In this document: piece after piece, positions 8,241-17,457 of the stretch
Layout of the letters: each line of letters begins with the position of its first letter
Position numbering within the stretch: the stretch's first letter is position 1
From: G963664835 sp963664835
GTDB lineage: Bacteria; Chloroflexota; UBA6077; FW602-bin22; JBCLEL01
Assembly: GCA_963664835.2 (NCBI GenBank)
Contig: CAXXUG010000014.1
Coordinates: forward strand, 1-64,000
DNA length: 64,000 bases
Reading direction: 5' to 3'
The notes under the pieces: model-generated
What the model was told of the DNA's origin: nothing
Database searches by the model: none
The model's input: the letters and a program-made list of their open reading frames with translations, nothing else
Made by a program: the position numbers and the translations under genes

Positions 8241-9119
8241 CTAGCCCTTGAGAGCTCCCTGAGTGAGCCCCTTGATCAGGTAGGACTGGAACAGCAGGAA
8301 GAATGCCCCAACCGGCAGGACGGTGAGCACCCCAGCCGCCGTCACCTCGCCCCAGTAGATGCGGGTGTTCGTCTCGGTCGCGTTGAATAACCCGAGCGGC
8401 AAAGTCTTCGCATGATTCTTCTGGACGATCGCCGACGCATAGAGGAACTCGTTCCACGACACGAGGAATGCGAATAGGCCTACAGCGATCAATCCGGGAA
8501 GCGCCAAGGGCAGAATTACGTAGGCCAAGGCCTGCACCCTCCCGGCTCCATCCATCCACGCCGCTTCTTCCAGCTCGCGCGGTAACTCGTTGAAATAGCC
8601 GACCAGCATCCAGATCGCGAACGGAAGGGCATTGGTCGAATGTGCAAGTATCAGTCCCCACCAGGTGTTCAGCAGTCCAATGTCGCGCAGGATGACGAAC
8701 AATGGCACCAGGAGCAACACATGCGGTATCAGGTAGATCAGCAGGATGGCCACCATGAAGAGCTCTTTGCCGCGGAACATGAACCTTGAAACCGCATAGG
8801 CGGCGCAAACGCCGGCAATGATACTCACTATCACCGTACCGAACGCGGCGATCAGGCTGTTTCTGAGTAGGAGAGAGAATGGGAAGATTGCGCCCGTGAT
8901 ATTAGTGTAGTTCTCCAGAGTGGGCACCGTCGGCGCCCAGGAGAGCCCAACCGTGGCCAACTCCTGCTGGGACCTCAGGGAGTTGACGACGATCCAGTAG
9001 AGTGGGAATAAGACGAAGAATGCTATGAACACCGCCGATGCATAAATGATCGCTGACTTCAGAATCCGGCGCCGGCGGCGTGTGGTGTGCAGGGTTGTAA
9101 CTTCCGGTATCGCGCTCAT
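8241..9119 (-). CDS. Carbohydrate ABC transporter permease, MalG type
   Basis: The 292-residue permease is the likely original copy, because it overlaps the MalF-type gene by four bases (ATGA at 9116-9119) in a normal binding-protein, MalF, MalG order. It shows six membrane segments and the EAA loop PRELEEAAWMDGAGRVQALA. No ATPase gene is in the cluster, so a shared MsmK/UgpC-like ATPase encoded elsewhere is expected. The nearby arabinofuranosidase suggests an arabinose-containing oligosaccharide as cargo, which is inference. Confidence 0.92.
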   Translation of the reverse strand: MSAIPEVTTLHTTRRRRRILKSAIIYASAVFIAFFVLFPLYWIVVNSLRSQQELATVGLSWAPTVPTLENYTNITGAIFPFSLLLRNSLIAAFGTVIVSIIAGVCAAYAVSRFMFRGKELFMVAILLIYLIPHVLLLVPLFVILRDIGLLNTWWGLILAHSTNALPFAIWMLVGYFNELPRELEEAAWMDGAGRVQALAYVILPLALPGLIAVGLFAFLVSWNEFLYASAIVQKNHAKTLPLGLFNATETNTRIYWGEVTAAGVLTVLPVGAFFLLFQSYLIKGLTQGALKG

Positions 9120-10039
9120 TCGACCCCCAGTTCCATCCTGCGAGCGAGACGCAGGTAAAGATAAGAAAGCCCCAACATTACGACTCCTAGCGACACCGCG
9201 ATGGCCGCCGCATATCCGAAGTCGAGCAGCTTGATAGAGGCGATGTAGGCATAGACCGCGATAGTGGTCGAGTGGTTTGCCGGCCCGCCGTAGTTCATTA
9301 TGTAGATCAGGTCCGCCGACTGCGACAGCCAGATAATCCGGAGCAGGGTCGCGATGAAGATCATTGGGCGCCACAGCGGCAGGGTAATCGAAAAGAATCG
9401 CTGAAACACGTTGGCCCCATCGACGGAAGCTGCTTCATAGTAGTCGGTAGGAATCGTCTGCAGTCCGGCCAGGAGGATGATCGCAAAGAAGGGAATCCCG
9501 AACCATATCTGGGCGACGATTACCGCCCACAGGGAGAGGTCCGGACGGGCCAGGAACGCAATCGGTATCTCGACGATGTTCAGGTCGAGCAGAAGTGAGT
9601 TGATAATGCCGAACTGACTGTCAAACATGAAAACCCACATCAAGCCGGCCACCGTGCTCGGCATCACCCACGGCAGCAACAGAAGACCGCGCATGAACGC
9701 CCGACCGTGAAAGTTCTCATTCAGAACAAGGGCGAACGCCATTCCCAACCCGAGTTGGAATATTACATTCGCAACAATCCAGGTAGCTGAGCGACCGGCC
9801 GCCGCCCAGAAAAGATTGTCGTTCGTCAGCAACTCGATGTAGTTGCTAAGACCGATGAACTCGACGTTGTTGATGTCGGCTATCCGGTAGTAGTAGAAGC
9901 TCAATCCGATTGCACGGATTACCGGGTAGAGCACAATCAAGCCCAGCAACAGCACGGCCGGCAGAAGGAGCGCATAGGGGGTTAGCTGAGCGCGCAACCG
10001 TAGTGCGGTTGCCCTCTCAACCCGCGCTGATATTCCCAA
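9116..10039 (-). CDS. Carbohydrate ABC transporter permease, MalF type
   Basis: A 307-residue inner-membrane permease of the CUT1 sugar family with six membrane segments (the first at about residues 24-44) and an EAA loop YYEAASVDGANVFQRF. The start is a TTG at 10039 with an AAGAGGAG ribosome site six bases away. It lies 149 bases downstream of the binding-protein gene and is coupled to the permease at 8241. Its 3' end was copied along with malG in the local duplication. Confidence 0.92.
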   Translation of the reverse strand: MGISARVERATALRLRAQLTPYALLLPAVLLLGLIVLYPVIRAIGLSFYYYRIADINNVEFIGLSNYIELLTNDNLFWAAAGRSATWIVANVIFQLGLGMAFALVLNENFHGRAFMRGLLLLPWVMPSTVAGLMWVFMFDSQFGIINSLLLDLNIVEIPIAFLARPDLSLWAVIVAQIWFGIPFFAIILLAGLQTIPTDYYEAASVDGANVFQRFFSITLPLWRPMIFIATLLRIIWLSQSADLIYIMNYGGPANHSTTIAVYAYIASIKLLDFGYAAAIAVSLGVVMLGLSYLYLRLARRMELGVE

Positions 10040-10188
10040 TCAAATCTCCTCTTGCCCGGTGGATACGCGTGGTTTTACCCGATCGCTTGGCCGTAGAGCC
10101 ACCACGAGGTAGAGCAATACCTGGGAAGGGGAGCGCATAGACTGCGCTTCCCTTCGCGATCGTGAGTGCCGCTGGGTAAGGCTAATCG

Positions 10189-11574
10189 CTATGTCGCCGG
10201 CTTCATCTTTCCGGTTATGACATCGGCGAGTCGCTGCATCTGCTCTTTCGCAGTGATCTCGCCCAGCATTGCCTTCTGCTTCCCTACGTGGAACTCCACT
10301 TGGGCCGCGGCATTATAGTTCTGGTGCCAGTAGGGAGTGGCCTTGTAGCGATTGACCAGCGCGTCCATTGACCACTTGAATGCCTCGTCTCCCGTGACCT
10401 TCGGATGGTCCAGCAGAGCCCGAGTCGTCGGCACTCTTTCCAGATCCGGACTCTCCAGTGTGACTGCCTTCTGCCACTCGGGCTGGAAATACCACTCAAC
10501 GTACTTCCACGTTTCGTCCGGATGCTTGCTCAACTTGAAGATGCCGGGCCCGTTGAAGAAGCTCCAGCTAGCCTCACGGCGCCCGTTCGGGATATGTGAG
10601 TAACCCAGATCGTCGCCAAGCGCTTCCTGGATGCCCAACCGCATGTGGATACCGTGGTTGCACATTGCAAACACGCCCTGCTGCATTCCCTGCAGAATCT
10701 GAGCATAGCCGTCGGTGACCGCTTCAGGCCGAGTCCAGCCGTTCTTGTAGAAGTCTACGTCTCGCTGGGCCGCCTCGACTGACTCGTCCGAAGTAATCAG
10801 AAGCTCCGCGCGGTCTGCGTCGAAGTAGTCGCCGCCGAAGGCGAACAGCCACGGCTCCCACATCTGGAAACCGAAGGGTCCTCCCCTGACGGCGTAGCCG
10901 TACTGGTTCTCCCTGGGGTTGGAAAGCTCTTTCGCCACCTCGTAGAACTCGTCGGTCGTCGTCGGCGGTCCCTCGATACCTGCCTCGGCGAAGATCTTCT
11001 TGTTGTAGTACAGAATGCTGTGGAAGCCTTCATAGGGAGCGAACAGCACTTCACTGTCCGGCGTTACCCTGCCCTGGTCCATAATTTCGGTCGGTATGTC
11101 TTTTGCGAACGGAGCCTCGGCCAGGTATTTGTCCAAACCCAAGAGGTATCCGGCATGGCCAAATTGCCCGAGGAACGCGATCTGTAGTCGAAGGTCCGTG
11201 TCGGGAGGACTGCCAGCCTCGATGGCTGTCACCAACGTCTGAGTCTGGGTCGCACCTTCGATATTGTTTATCTCGACCTCAATCTCACCTTCGTGGGCCT
11301 GGTTGAAGAGCTTGGTCATGTCGACGCGTCTTGCACTCTTGTCTAGGAGTGCGACAGATTGTAGCTTGACCACCTCCTTCATCATCGGAGTCGCTACCAC
11401 CTCGACCTCGACTTCGACGATTTTCTCTTTCTCGACGACTTGTGTTACGACCACCTGTTTCTCGACCTCGACAATCTGAGGTTCACAGGCGGCCAATATG
11501 GGCAACAGCGCCGTTGCCCCCAAGCCGGCCAAGACCGATCGACGACTAAGCTTTCGTTCCGTGAACTTTTCCAC
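10189..11574 (-). CDS. Extracellular sugar-binding lipoprotein (family 1)
   Basis: The 461-residue protein has a Tat/lipoprotein signal: R11-R12, a hydrophobic run, and lipobox LAAC with Cys 30. A curious Val/Glu-rich linker (residues 33-62, with repeated VEKxVVVTQVV-like units) precedes the family 1 solute-binding fold. It would be the tethered receptor feeding the permeases at 9116 and 8241. The start is GTG with GGAGAG eight bases upstream. It is the first gene of this importer on the minus strand. Confidence 0.93.
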   Translation of the reverse strand: MEKFTERKLSRRSVLAGLGATALLPILAACEPQIVEVEKQVVVTQVVEKEKIVEVEVEVVATPMMKEVVKLQSVALLDKSARRVDMTKLFNQAHEGEIEVEINNIEGATQTQTLVTAIEAGSPPDTDLRLQIAFLGQFGHAGYLLGLDKYLAEAPFAKDIPTEIMDQGRVTPDSEVLFAPYEGFHSILYYNKKIFAEAGIEGPPTTTDEFYEVAKELSNPRENQYGYAVRGGPFGFQMWEPWLFAFGGDYFDADRAELLITSDESVEAAQRDVDFYKNGWTRPEAVTDGYAQILQGMQQGVFAMCNHGIHMRLGIQEALGDDLGYSHIPNGRREASWSFFNGPGIFKLSKHPDETWKYVEWYFQPEWQKAVTLESPDLERVPTTRALLDHPKVTGDEAFKWSMDALVNRYKATPYWHQNYNAAAQVEFHVGKQKAMLGEITAKEQMQRLADVITGKMKPAT

Positions 11575-11828
11575 TGCTCATACTCTCCTATTTAGGATTA
11601 AGAGACTCACCCCTTTTGCGCCCCCAATCATTCCACCAACAACGTGCAATGTCAACTCCCAAGTTTATTCCGCGCCGACTCTAGGGCTGTGCCAAGAATC
11701 GTCTTGTCGAGCGGCTCTCACCACTCTCTGTATTTCCATGGTCACCGCACGATGGATTGCGACCCACTCGAACCAGACGAGCGACCGACAAGACTACCGG
11801 CGACCGCACTCCAGCGAGATCAGGGCGC

Positions 11829-13367
11829 TCATCCCAGCACAATGCGAAGAGAGGAAACCGAGTGCGGAGGCAATTCCAATGCAAATTCATTGGCTGGGGT
11901 CTCAAGCGGCCTGTGGGTAGGCATGATGCGCTCCGGCTCGTCGGCGCTATTCTGGGCCCGTACGTCGTCGCCCGCTAGTTGCTCGAGGCGGCCGGCCTCG
12001 ACTCTCGAATCACCCTTTATTCGAACGACCGTCTCGATCGAGTCCCTGATGTGCCGGTTGACCAGCGTCATTACTAGCTCGCGTCCGTCCGGCGAACGCG
12101 AAGCCGACGTACTGACGAGAGGCATCCCAGTCGTGCCGGCCTCTGGTTGAGTAACCTCGAGCTCCGGCGTCGTCAACTCGTCGTGCAGCACCTGGTTGTC
12201 CATGTGACCGGCAAACAGCTTGAACGCGTGATAGGTAGGCGTAAGCCAAAGCCTGTCTTCATCCGTCTTGATCAGGCACTGCAACTCGTTGACCGTTTGG
12301 GAGATATTAGCCATCGTGACCCAATCCGCCCATCGGTTGAACACATTGAGAGTCGTGGCCGCCATCACTGCATCCAACATGGTGTTCCGCTGTGTCCATC
12401 CGGCGTCTCGAAGGCCCTGATCGTACAACGCGCCCCACTCATCGACGACTATACCTATGCGATCGTCGACGCCGGCGTAGTAGCCGAGCAGCTCGCTCGT
12501 CTTACGGATGTCCTCATCGACTTGCAGGGACGAAGCCACGAGATCGTAGTACTCGGCGTCGGTGAAATCTTCGTCGGCGGGGCCCACGAACTTGTAGAAA
12601 TACCTGTGTATGGAAAGGTGGTCCATCAGCCGTGGAACCAGTGCCGGCAATGGAGGCTTCTGGTAGGCATCCAATGTCGCGAGGAAACGCTGATTCCAAT
12701 CATCCGGGCAGGCGTTGCCTGGAAGACCGCCGACTGCGACCAGGTCGATATCGTCGGTCCGCCCTTTCATAAATGTGGCGAATTGCCGGAACGCTCCCGC
12801 GTACTCTTCCGGAGAGAAATTGCCGCCGCAGGCCCAGCTTTCGTTGCCCACGCCCCAGTATCTGACGTCGTACGGCTCGTCCCGGCCGTTGTCGCGCCGA
12901 AGTTGGACCAGATGCGTGTTGCGGGTCGCATTGCAATACTCGACCCAGTTGGATGCTTCCGTAGGCGTGCCGGTACCAACGTTGGCACAGATGTAAGGCT
13001 CGGCGCCGATCCGCCGGCAGAACTCGACAAACTCGTGCGTTCCAAACTCGTTGGAATCCTCGTCGAACCACCACAGGTTGCGCGATCGTTTACGCTGCTC
13101 GCGCGGACCTATCCCATCCTCCCAGTGATAGTCGTCGGCGAAGCAGCCACCCGGCCATCGAAGGACCGGCGTTGGCAGATCGCGCAGCGCGCCCAGCGTA
13201 TCGAGGCGAAACCCATCTTCATTGGGAATCTTGCTATCGGGACCGACCCAGATCCCTTCATATACGCAGCGCCCAAGGTGTTCGATGAAGTGTCCGTAAA
13301 TGTTGGGGGAGATGGTTGCACGCGGTATGTCAGCCCAGACGTCCCAGTGCGCGTTCTCAATCGCCAA
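11829..13367 (-). CDS. GH51 alpha-L-arabinofuranosidase
   Basis: This 512-residue cytosolic glycosidase matches GH51, which removes terminal arabinofuranose from oligosaccharides. The N-terminal block NIYGHFIEHLGRCVYEGIWV and VLRWPGGCFADDYHWEDGIGP are family hallmarks. The acid/base is E176 in WGVGNESWACGG and the nucleophile E310 in IVVDEWGALY. The start is TTG with GGAG eight bases upstream. It lies upstream of the sugar importer on the same strand, separated by 254 bases that hold no gene I can see, so uptake and cleavage may be linked. The opposite strand carries a long open frame that is its shadow. Confidence 0.93.
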   Translation of the reverse strand: MAIENAHWDVWADIPRATISPNIYGHFIEHLGRCVYEGIWVGPDSKIPNEDGFRLDTLGALRDLPTPVLRWPGGCFADDYHWEDGIGPREQRKRSRNLWWFDEDSNEFGTHEFVEFCRRIGAEPYICANVGTGTPTEASNWVEYCNATRNTHLVQLRRDNGRDEPYDVRYWGVGNESWACGGNFSPEEYAGAFRQFATFMKGRTDDIDLVAVGGLPGNACPDDWNQRFLATLDAYQKPPLPALVPRLMDHLSIHRYFYKFVGPADEDFTDAEYYDLVASSLQVDEDIRKTSELLGYYAGVDDRIGIVVDEWGALYDQGLRDAGWTQRNTMLDAVMAATTLNVFNRWADWVTMANISQTVNELQCLIKTDEDRLWLTPTYHAFKLFAGHMDNQVLHDELTTPELEVTQPEAGTTGMPLVSTSASRSPDGRELVMTLVNRHIRDSIETVVRIKGDSRVEAGRLEQLAGDDVRAQNSADEPERIMPTHRPLETPANEFALELPPHSVSSLRIVLG

Positions 13368-13548
13368 GCGGTGACTCCACTATCGCGGTATTTCGGTCCG
13401 AATCTGGTTTGTAGCCAAGGTTATCCGGCAGGATATTCGCCGGTCGTCTGTACTTGAGTAAGTGTTCAGCGCAGAATTTGATAGGGAGCTTAGACTAATA
13501 CCCCTCCGCAGAATCGCTTCTACAATTTCAAGGATGCAAAACAGCAGT

Positions 13549-13794
13549 CTAGAACAGTTTCGCGATTGCGACGGCAAGGCCGGCGACCGCAATCATTGCG
13601 CCAAGGCCCTGTAGCTTCAACTCCGTCATAGCAACTTTAAGGTCGGTGCTAGTCGCCGTTCTCAGTTCTTCGAGGTCGCGTTTGGTGGCTACCTGGTCGC
13701 CGGCGCCGTTGATGACCTCAATGACCGCTTCCGCCTGCGTTTCGTCCATGCCGGCCGCCTTCAGCCGTTTGACCGCTGCGAGCGTGTCGATCAC
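13549..13794 (-). CDS. Small coiled-coil membrane protein (DUF1640-like)
   Basis: An 81-residue protein from a GTG at 13794 with GGAAGGG upstream. The frame is open to 13923, but a TATACT box at 13829-13834 suggests transcription begins inside that longer frame. Residues read AAVKRLKAAGMDETQAEAVIEVI, then ATKRDLEELR and a charged coiled-coil, then a C-terminal hydrophobic anchor (GAMIAVAGLAVAIAKLF). This is the layout of short bacterial DUF1640/CCDC90-like proteins, whose role is unknown. It is divergent from the dioxygenase gene at 13923. Confidence 0.65.
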   Translation of the reverse strand: MIDTLAAVKRLKAAGMDETQAEAVIEVINGAGDQVATKRDLEELRTATSTDLKVAMTELKLQGLGAMIAVAGLAVAIAKLF

Positions 13795-13922
13795 CAGTCC
13801 ATCCCTTCCTTGATTAATCGCCTTGTAAGTATACTCTAAGGGCACCAGGTCGGGTCCGGTTTGCTCGGAAGCTAGCCATTTCAGGGCATTACACAGGATG
13901 AAGAAATCAAGGACTAACTCCA

Positions 13923-14783
13923 TTGAAGCTAACAGAACAACAGCTTAGGCATTTCAAGACGTTCGGCTTCCTGATTTTCCGTCAGTTCCTGTCCCCCGAA
14001 GAGATGGAGACCTACAACCGGGAGTTCGATCACGGCCTGGAATCCTGGCTCCGGCACGGCCGGCAAATGGAAAGCTATGGCCCCTGTGTGCCGCTGCACG
14101 ACTCGGACACCCCTTTCATCGCATCTCTACCCGACGATCCGCGATTTGCCGACGTCGCCGAGCAGATCCTCGACACAAAGGTGCTTGGCATATGGTCGGA
14201 TGCGTCCCGGCGAGTCTCCGACACTCCCTGGCACACCGATCAGGTGACCTCCAAGTACAAAGCGGTCAAGTTCGCGATCTATCCTGACCCCTTGGTCTCT
14301 TCCGACGGCGCCCTTCGAGTCATTCCCGGCTCCCACCACGAAGAGTACTCCCTCCGGATAAACGAACACACCGGCAGCATCGACTCCGAGGCGCGTTTCG
14401 GCGTCCGGCAGGAGGACCTTCCGGCGTTCGTATTCGAATCACAACCCGGCGACGTGCTCCTGTTCCACAACCCTACCTGGCACTCTTCGTTCGGCGGCGG
14501 CAGTGGACGCCGGATGGGCGTGGTAATGTTTACCGAAGATCCGCAGACCCCCTATGCGACAGATAATCTCAAGCGAATCATGTTCAATATGCACCGGCGA
14601 GTCTCGGAGAACTACGGCCGGCCGTTCTTCCCGGAGTACTGGCGCTCGATAGACGACCCGCGCCACCAGCACTGGGTCAAACGCCTCGCTGAGCTGGATT
14701 GCCTGGAAACGCCGCCGGCATCCGCCTATGAAGGCATAGAAGACACGTCGGCCGAAGCCGTCAATCGGAGGCGAATGCAGTGA
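13923..14783 (+). CDS. Phytanoyl-CoA dioxygenase (PhyH) family protein
   Basis: The 286-residue protein is a third PhyH-type Fe(II)/2-oxoglutarate oxygenase. HxD is H104-T-D106 in DTPWHTDQV, the distal His is H187 in NPTWHSSFGGG, followed by Arg 196/197. VIPGSHHEEY at 133-142 is the usual loop. The start is TTG with AAGGA about ten bases upstream. It lies 86 bases before the GH51-like gene at 14870, so the two may share a transcript, suggesting a sugar-like or glycosidic substrate route, but this is only context. Confidence 0.87.
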   Translation: MKLTEQQLRHFKTFGFLIFRQFLSPEEMETYNREFDHGLESWLRHGRQMESYGPCVPLHDSDTPFIASLPDDPRFADVAEQILDTKVLGIWSDASRRVSDTPWHTDQVTSKYKAVKFAIYPDPLVSSDGALRVIPGSHHEEYSLRINEHTGSIDSEARFGVRQEDLPAFVFESQPGDVLLFHNPTWHSSFGGGSGRRMGVVMFTEDPQTPYATDNLKRIMFNMHRRVSENYGRPFFPEYWRSIDDPRHQHWVKRLAELDCLETPPASAYEGIEDTSAEAVNRRRMQ

Positions 14784-14869
14784 CATCCAGTCGGCTGCAT
14801 CGAGCCCAACCTGGCCGGCCTGCAGACGGGTAGGACCTCGCTCTCGCCGGCACCCTGAGGAGACGCCTA

Positions 14870-16456
14870 GTGCCCGAAAACCTTGTAACTCTCTTTCCCG
14901 ATGACGTCGGCCTGGAAATTCCGGCCGGCCTGTTCGGTCACATGCTCGAGATCACCGGCCGTTGCATCTACGACGGTGTCTGGGTCGGCGAGGACTCCAC
15001 GATCCCCAACGACGACGGCTTGCGGCTGGACGCTATCGAAGCCTACAGCCAGCTGAAGGTGTCGAATCTGCGCCTGGGAGGCGCCGCCGGCGAGTACTAC
15101 CACTGGCAGGAAGGAATAGGTCCGAGACATCAGCGCCGCCGGTCCCGCAACATATTCTGGGGCGGGTACGACTCCAACCACTTCGGCACCGACGAGTTCC
15201 TTCGCTTTTGCGACCTTATCGGCGCAGAGCCGATCCTCCAGGTCAACGTCGCCACCGGCAGCCGGCGAGAAGCGCTTGAGTGGATAGAGTACTGCAACGC
15301 GTCGCCGCCGTCCGAGTTCGCCGCCATGCGCGCTCGAAACGGCCACCCCGAACCCTATGGCGTCGAGTACTGGCAGATCGGCAACGAGAACCTGATACTC
15401 CATTCGCCTGAGGAGTACGGTCGAGAGGTCCGGCGTTTCGGCACCTACATGCGGCAGGCCGAGCTCGACGCCAAGCTGATCGTCCGAGGCACCTGGAATC
15501 TTGAGTCCGATTACAACCAGCGCCTGCTGGAGTATATTGGCGACAATCTGTACCTGATCGACTTGCTCTCCCTCCATTGCTACACCTATCCACCGCCGCT
15601 CGCCAACGCCGGCGAGTTCGACACCTACGAGGTCATAGCCGGCGCCGAGTTGGTCGAAAGGCAGGTACTGCGCGCCGCGGCCGCGATTGACCTGTACGCC
15701 GCCGGCAAGAAGCACATCGGCATCATTGTCGATGAGTACGGCACCCACCACAATGAGACGCTCTTCGGTAACTTCCCGATCCGCGAGGTGCCCAATCGCC
15801 TGGAGCAGCCGTCGTTCATGCGCGACGCAATCCTCGCCGCCCGGGTGCTGCACGTGTTCATGCGGCACGCCGACCGCGTCACAATGGCGAACCTGTCTTC
15901 CTCCTTCAACGTCTTGCACACCGCGCTAAAGACCGATGGATCGACGCTGATCCGGACCCCCACCTACCACGTGCTCGACATGTTGAAAGAGCACATGTCC
16001 GCCCGCTCGATTCGGGTCAAGAACGAAGCCGGCTCCTTCGAGTTCGGCGCGGAGTCCGGCGCCCACTCGGCGCCCGACCCGGACCTCTACACCTCCGGCG
16101 ACGCGGACACAAGCGCCGACGGTCCCAACGCATCCAAAGTGTTGCCGAATGTCGATGTGATCGCCTCGGCGAATGCCGACGGGAGCAAGATATTCGTCTC
16201 CATCGTCAACCCGAACGTCGACAGCGCGGCGGACTTCCGGCTGGAGGTCCAAGATGCCACTGGTTACAGCGTGTCCGAGGGCTCCGCATCGGTTTTGACC
16301 GCCGCCGGCCCGCTGGAGCAGAATGACTCGTCAGAGCCGGACCGCATCCGTCCCTCGCCCGTTTCGGTGACTGAGACGCCGGACGGTTGGGTTGTCAGCT
16401 GCGCTCCGCTGTCATTGACAGTGCTGACGCTCGTTCGCGGTGCTGACTCCGGCTGA
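14870..16456 (+). CDS. GH51-like alpha-L-arabinofuranosidase paralogue
   Basis: This 528-residue protein is related to the enzyme at 11829 (shared GRCIYDGVWVGEDSTIPN and YHWQEGIGPRHQRRRSRN blocks). The acid/base Glu is E173 in QIGNENLI and the nucleophile E289 in IIVDEYGTHH, so the catalytic pair is kept. It differs at a usually constant site: the WPGG block is replaced by LGGAAGEYYHW, and the GNExW context is GNENL. A changed substrate is therefore plausible. Start is GTG with GAGGAGA upstream. Long open frames on the other strand are shadows. Confidence 0.85.
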   Translation: MPENLVTLFPDDVGLEIPAGLFGHMLEITGRCIYDGVWVGEDSTIPNDDGLRLDAIEAYSQLKVSNLRLGGAAGEYYHWQEGIGPRHQRRRSRNIFWGGYDSNHFGTDEFLRFCDLIGAEPILQVNVATGSRREALEWIEYCNASPPSEFAAMRARNGHPEPYGVEYWQIGNENLILHSPEEYGREVRRFGTYMRQAELDAKLIVRGTWNLESDYNQRLLEYIGDNLYLIDLLSLHCYTYPPPLANAGEFDTYEVIAGAELVERQVLRAAAAIDLYAAGKKHIGIIVDEYGTHHNETLFGNFPIREVPNRLEQPSFMRDAILAARVLHVFMRHADRVTMANLSSSFNVLHTALKTDGSTLIRTPTYHVLDMLKEHMSARSIRVKNEAGSFEFGAESGAHSAPDPDLYTSGDADTSADGPNASKVLPNVDVIASANADGSKIFVSIVNPNVDSAADFRLEVQDATGYSVSEGSASVLTAAGPLEQNDSSEPDRIRPSPVSVTETPDGWVVSCAPLSLTVLTLVRGADSG

Positions 16457-16629
16457 ACAAAGAGCACATCCATTCTCCGGCCGAGTCATGGCTTAGACGG
16501 AAGGGTTCGCCTGAACGATATGGCGGCCGTGATGAGCGGGCGTATACTGTTTGAGAGCACTCGAATCCAACTTCCTCCGTTTTTTTGGCATCGATCCAGC
16601 GAGAATAGCCACGCGGGAGACAGTTCGAC

Positions 16630-16875
16630 TTGATCCGCATTCTCATGGCGATTCTCCCGATGTTGTTGCGGATGCTCGTCGCGTTAGTTGCGACCGACGA
16701 ACGGATCCGGCGGGCCGGACCGCGGTTGTTGCTGCTTCTCATCCCGGTCGCGGCCGTCGCCCTGGTCTACTGGTTCACCAAGAGCCTGGTAGCCAGCCTG
16801 GTGCTCGTGGCCCTGGGAACACTGGTCCTGTGGGTATTCATCGCCTTCCTTCGCTGGCTCGAGCGCCCCCGGTAG
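16630..16875 (+). CDS. Small two-segment membrane protein
   Basis: An 81-residue hydrophobic protein with two or three membrane helices (about residues 2-20, 33-50 and 54-75), basic at both ends. The start is TTG at 16630 (GGGAG ten bases upstream) or ATG at 16645. I do not recognise a family. It stands alone between the GH51-like gene and a repeat. Confidence 0.45.
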   Translation: MIRILMAILPMLLRMLVALVATDERIRRAGPRLLLLLIPVAAVALVYWFTKSLVASLVLVALGTLVLWVFIAFLRWLERPR

Positions 16876-16984
16876 ACCAGACGTTACGTCAAGAGGCCGG
16901 CGCGGCGACAGCATCGCCGGCGAGCAATTCGTCGAAACCATTGAACCCGGCACGGCGAGTTCGATAGTCCGCGAAGCGCATGTC

Positions 16985-17080
16985 GTCATTCCGGCGGAGG
17001 CCGGAATCCAGAGGGGCGGGGATGGGTAATGTAGCGCGGGGGCTTGTCCCCCGCTGGGGTCGGGGTGGGGGAAGGCAAGA
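16985..17080. repeat. Dispersed GC-rich repeat
   Basis: Within the 309-base gap 16876-17184 there is CATTCCGGCGGAGGCCGGAAT, an inverted repeat, followed by TGTAGCGCGGGGGCTTGTCC and its palindrome (arms GCGGGGG 17036-17042 and CCCCCGC 17048-17054). The same palindrome with the same TGTAGCGC flank occurs near 23820, 42390, 43000 and 47448, in both orientations. Confidence 0.75.
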
Positions 17081-17149
17081 CCACCACAAACCTTTGGGTG
17101 ACAACAGTTGTTAAAGAATAAAAAACCCCTGGGAGAGCCTCAGCAGCCC

Positions 17150-17178
17150 TTGCGCGCAAGTATCCTACAGACTACAAT
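17150..17178 (+). promoter_or_regulatory. Promoter of the HigBA-type pair, likely leaderless
   Basis: TTGCGC (17150-17155) and TACAAT (17173-17178) are separated by 17 bases. The toxin ATG at 17185 is only seven bases past the -10 box, where the transcript itself would start, and no ribosome site is seen. The mRNA is therefore probably leaderless. Confidence 0.5.
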
Positions 17179-17184
17179 GGCGTG

Positions 17185-17457
17185 ATGGTGGAGATTCGCC
17201 AGACAGAAGTCTACGCCCGCTGGTTCGGAAGGCTTCGGGACAGACAGGCTAGGGTGCGAATCGACAGCCGACTCCGGCGGCTTAGCCTCGGCAACCCGGG
17301 GGACGTGAGGCCGGTGCGCGAAGGTGTGTCCGAGATACGCATCGACTACGGGCCCGGATACCGAGTGTACTTCTTACAATAGGGCGATGCCATGATCATT
17401 CTTCGGGCCGGAGGTGACAAGGGCAGCCAGAAGCGGGACATACGACGGACATGGTGA
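17185..17457 (+). pseudogene. HigB/RelE-type toxin interrupted by an amber stop
   Basis: The frame from ATG 17185 reads as a RelE/HigB-family addiction-module toxin (an mRNA endonuclease): TEVYARWFGRLRDRQARVRI, then IDYGPGYRVYFLQ. A TAG at 17380-17382 then interrupts it. The same frame continues with GDAMIILRAGGDKGSQKRDI and ends at a TGA at 17455-17457, exactly as the family C-terminus should. The stop replaces a residue that is usually Arg or Gln. The last bases overlap the antitoxin start. The truncated product would lack the last strand of the fold and is probably inactive unless the amber is read through. Confidence 0.8.

Noticed and set aside
12147..13457. Open frame of 436 codons on the plus strand
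   Set aside because: It is the shadow of the GH51 gene on the other strand, whose motifs and codon use are clear.
14867..15919. Open frame of 350 codons on the minus strand
   Set aside because: Shadow of the GH51-like gene at 14870-16456; no motif and no start signal.
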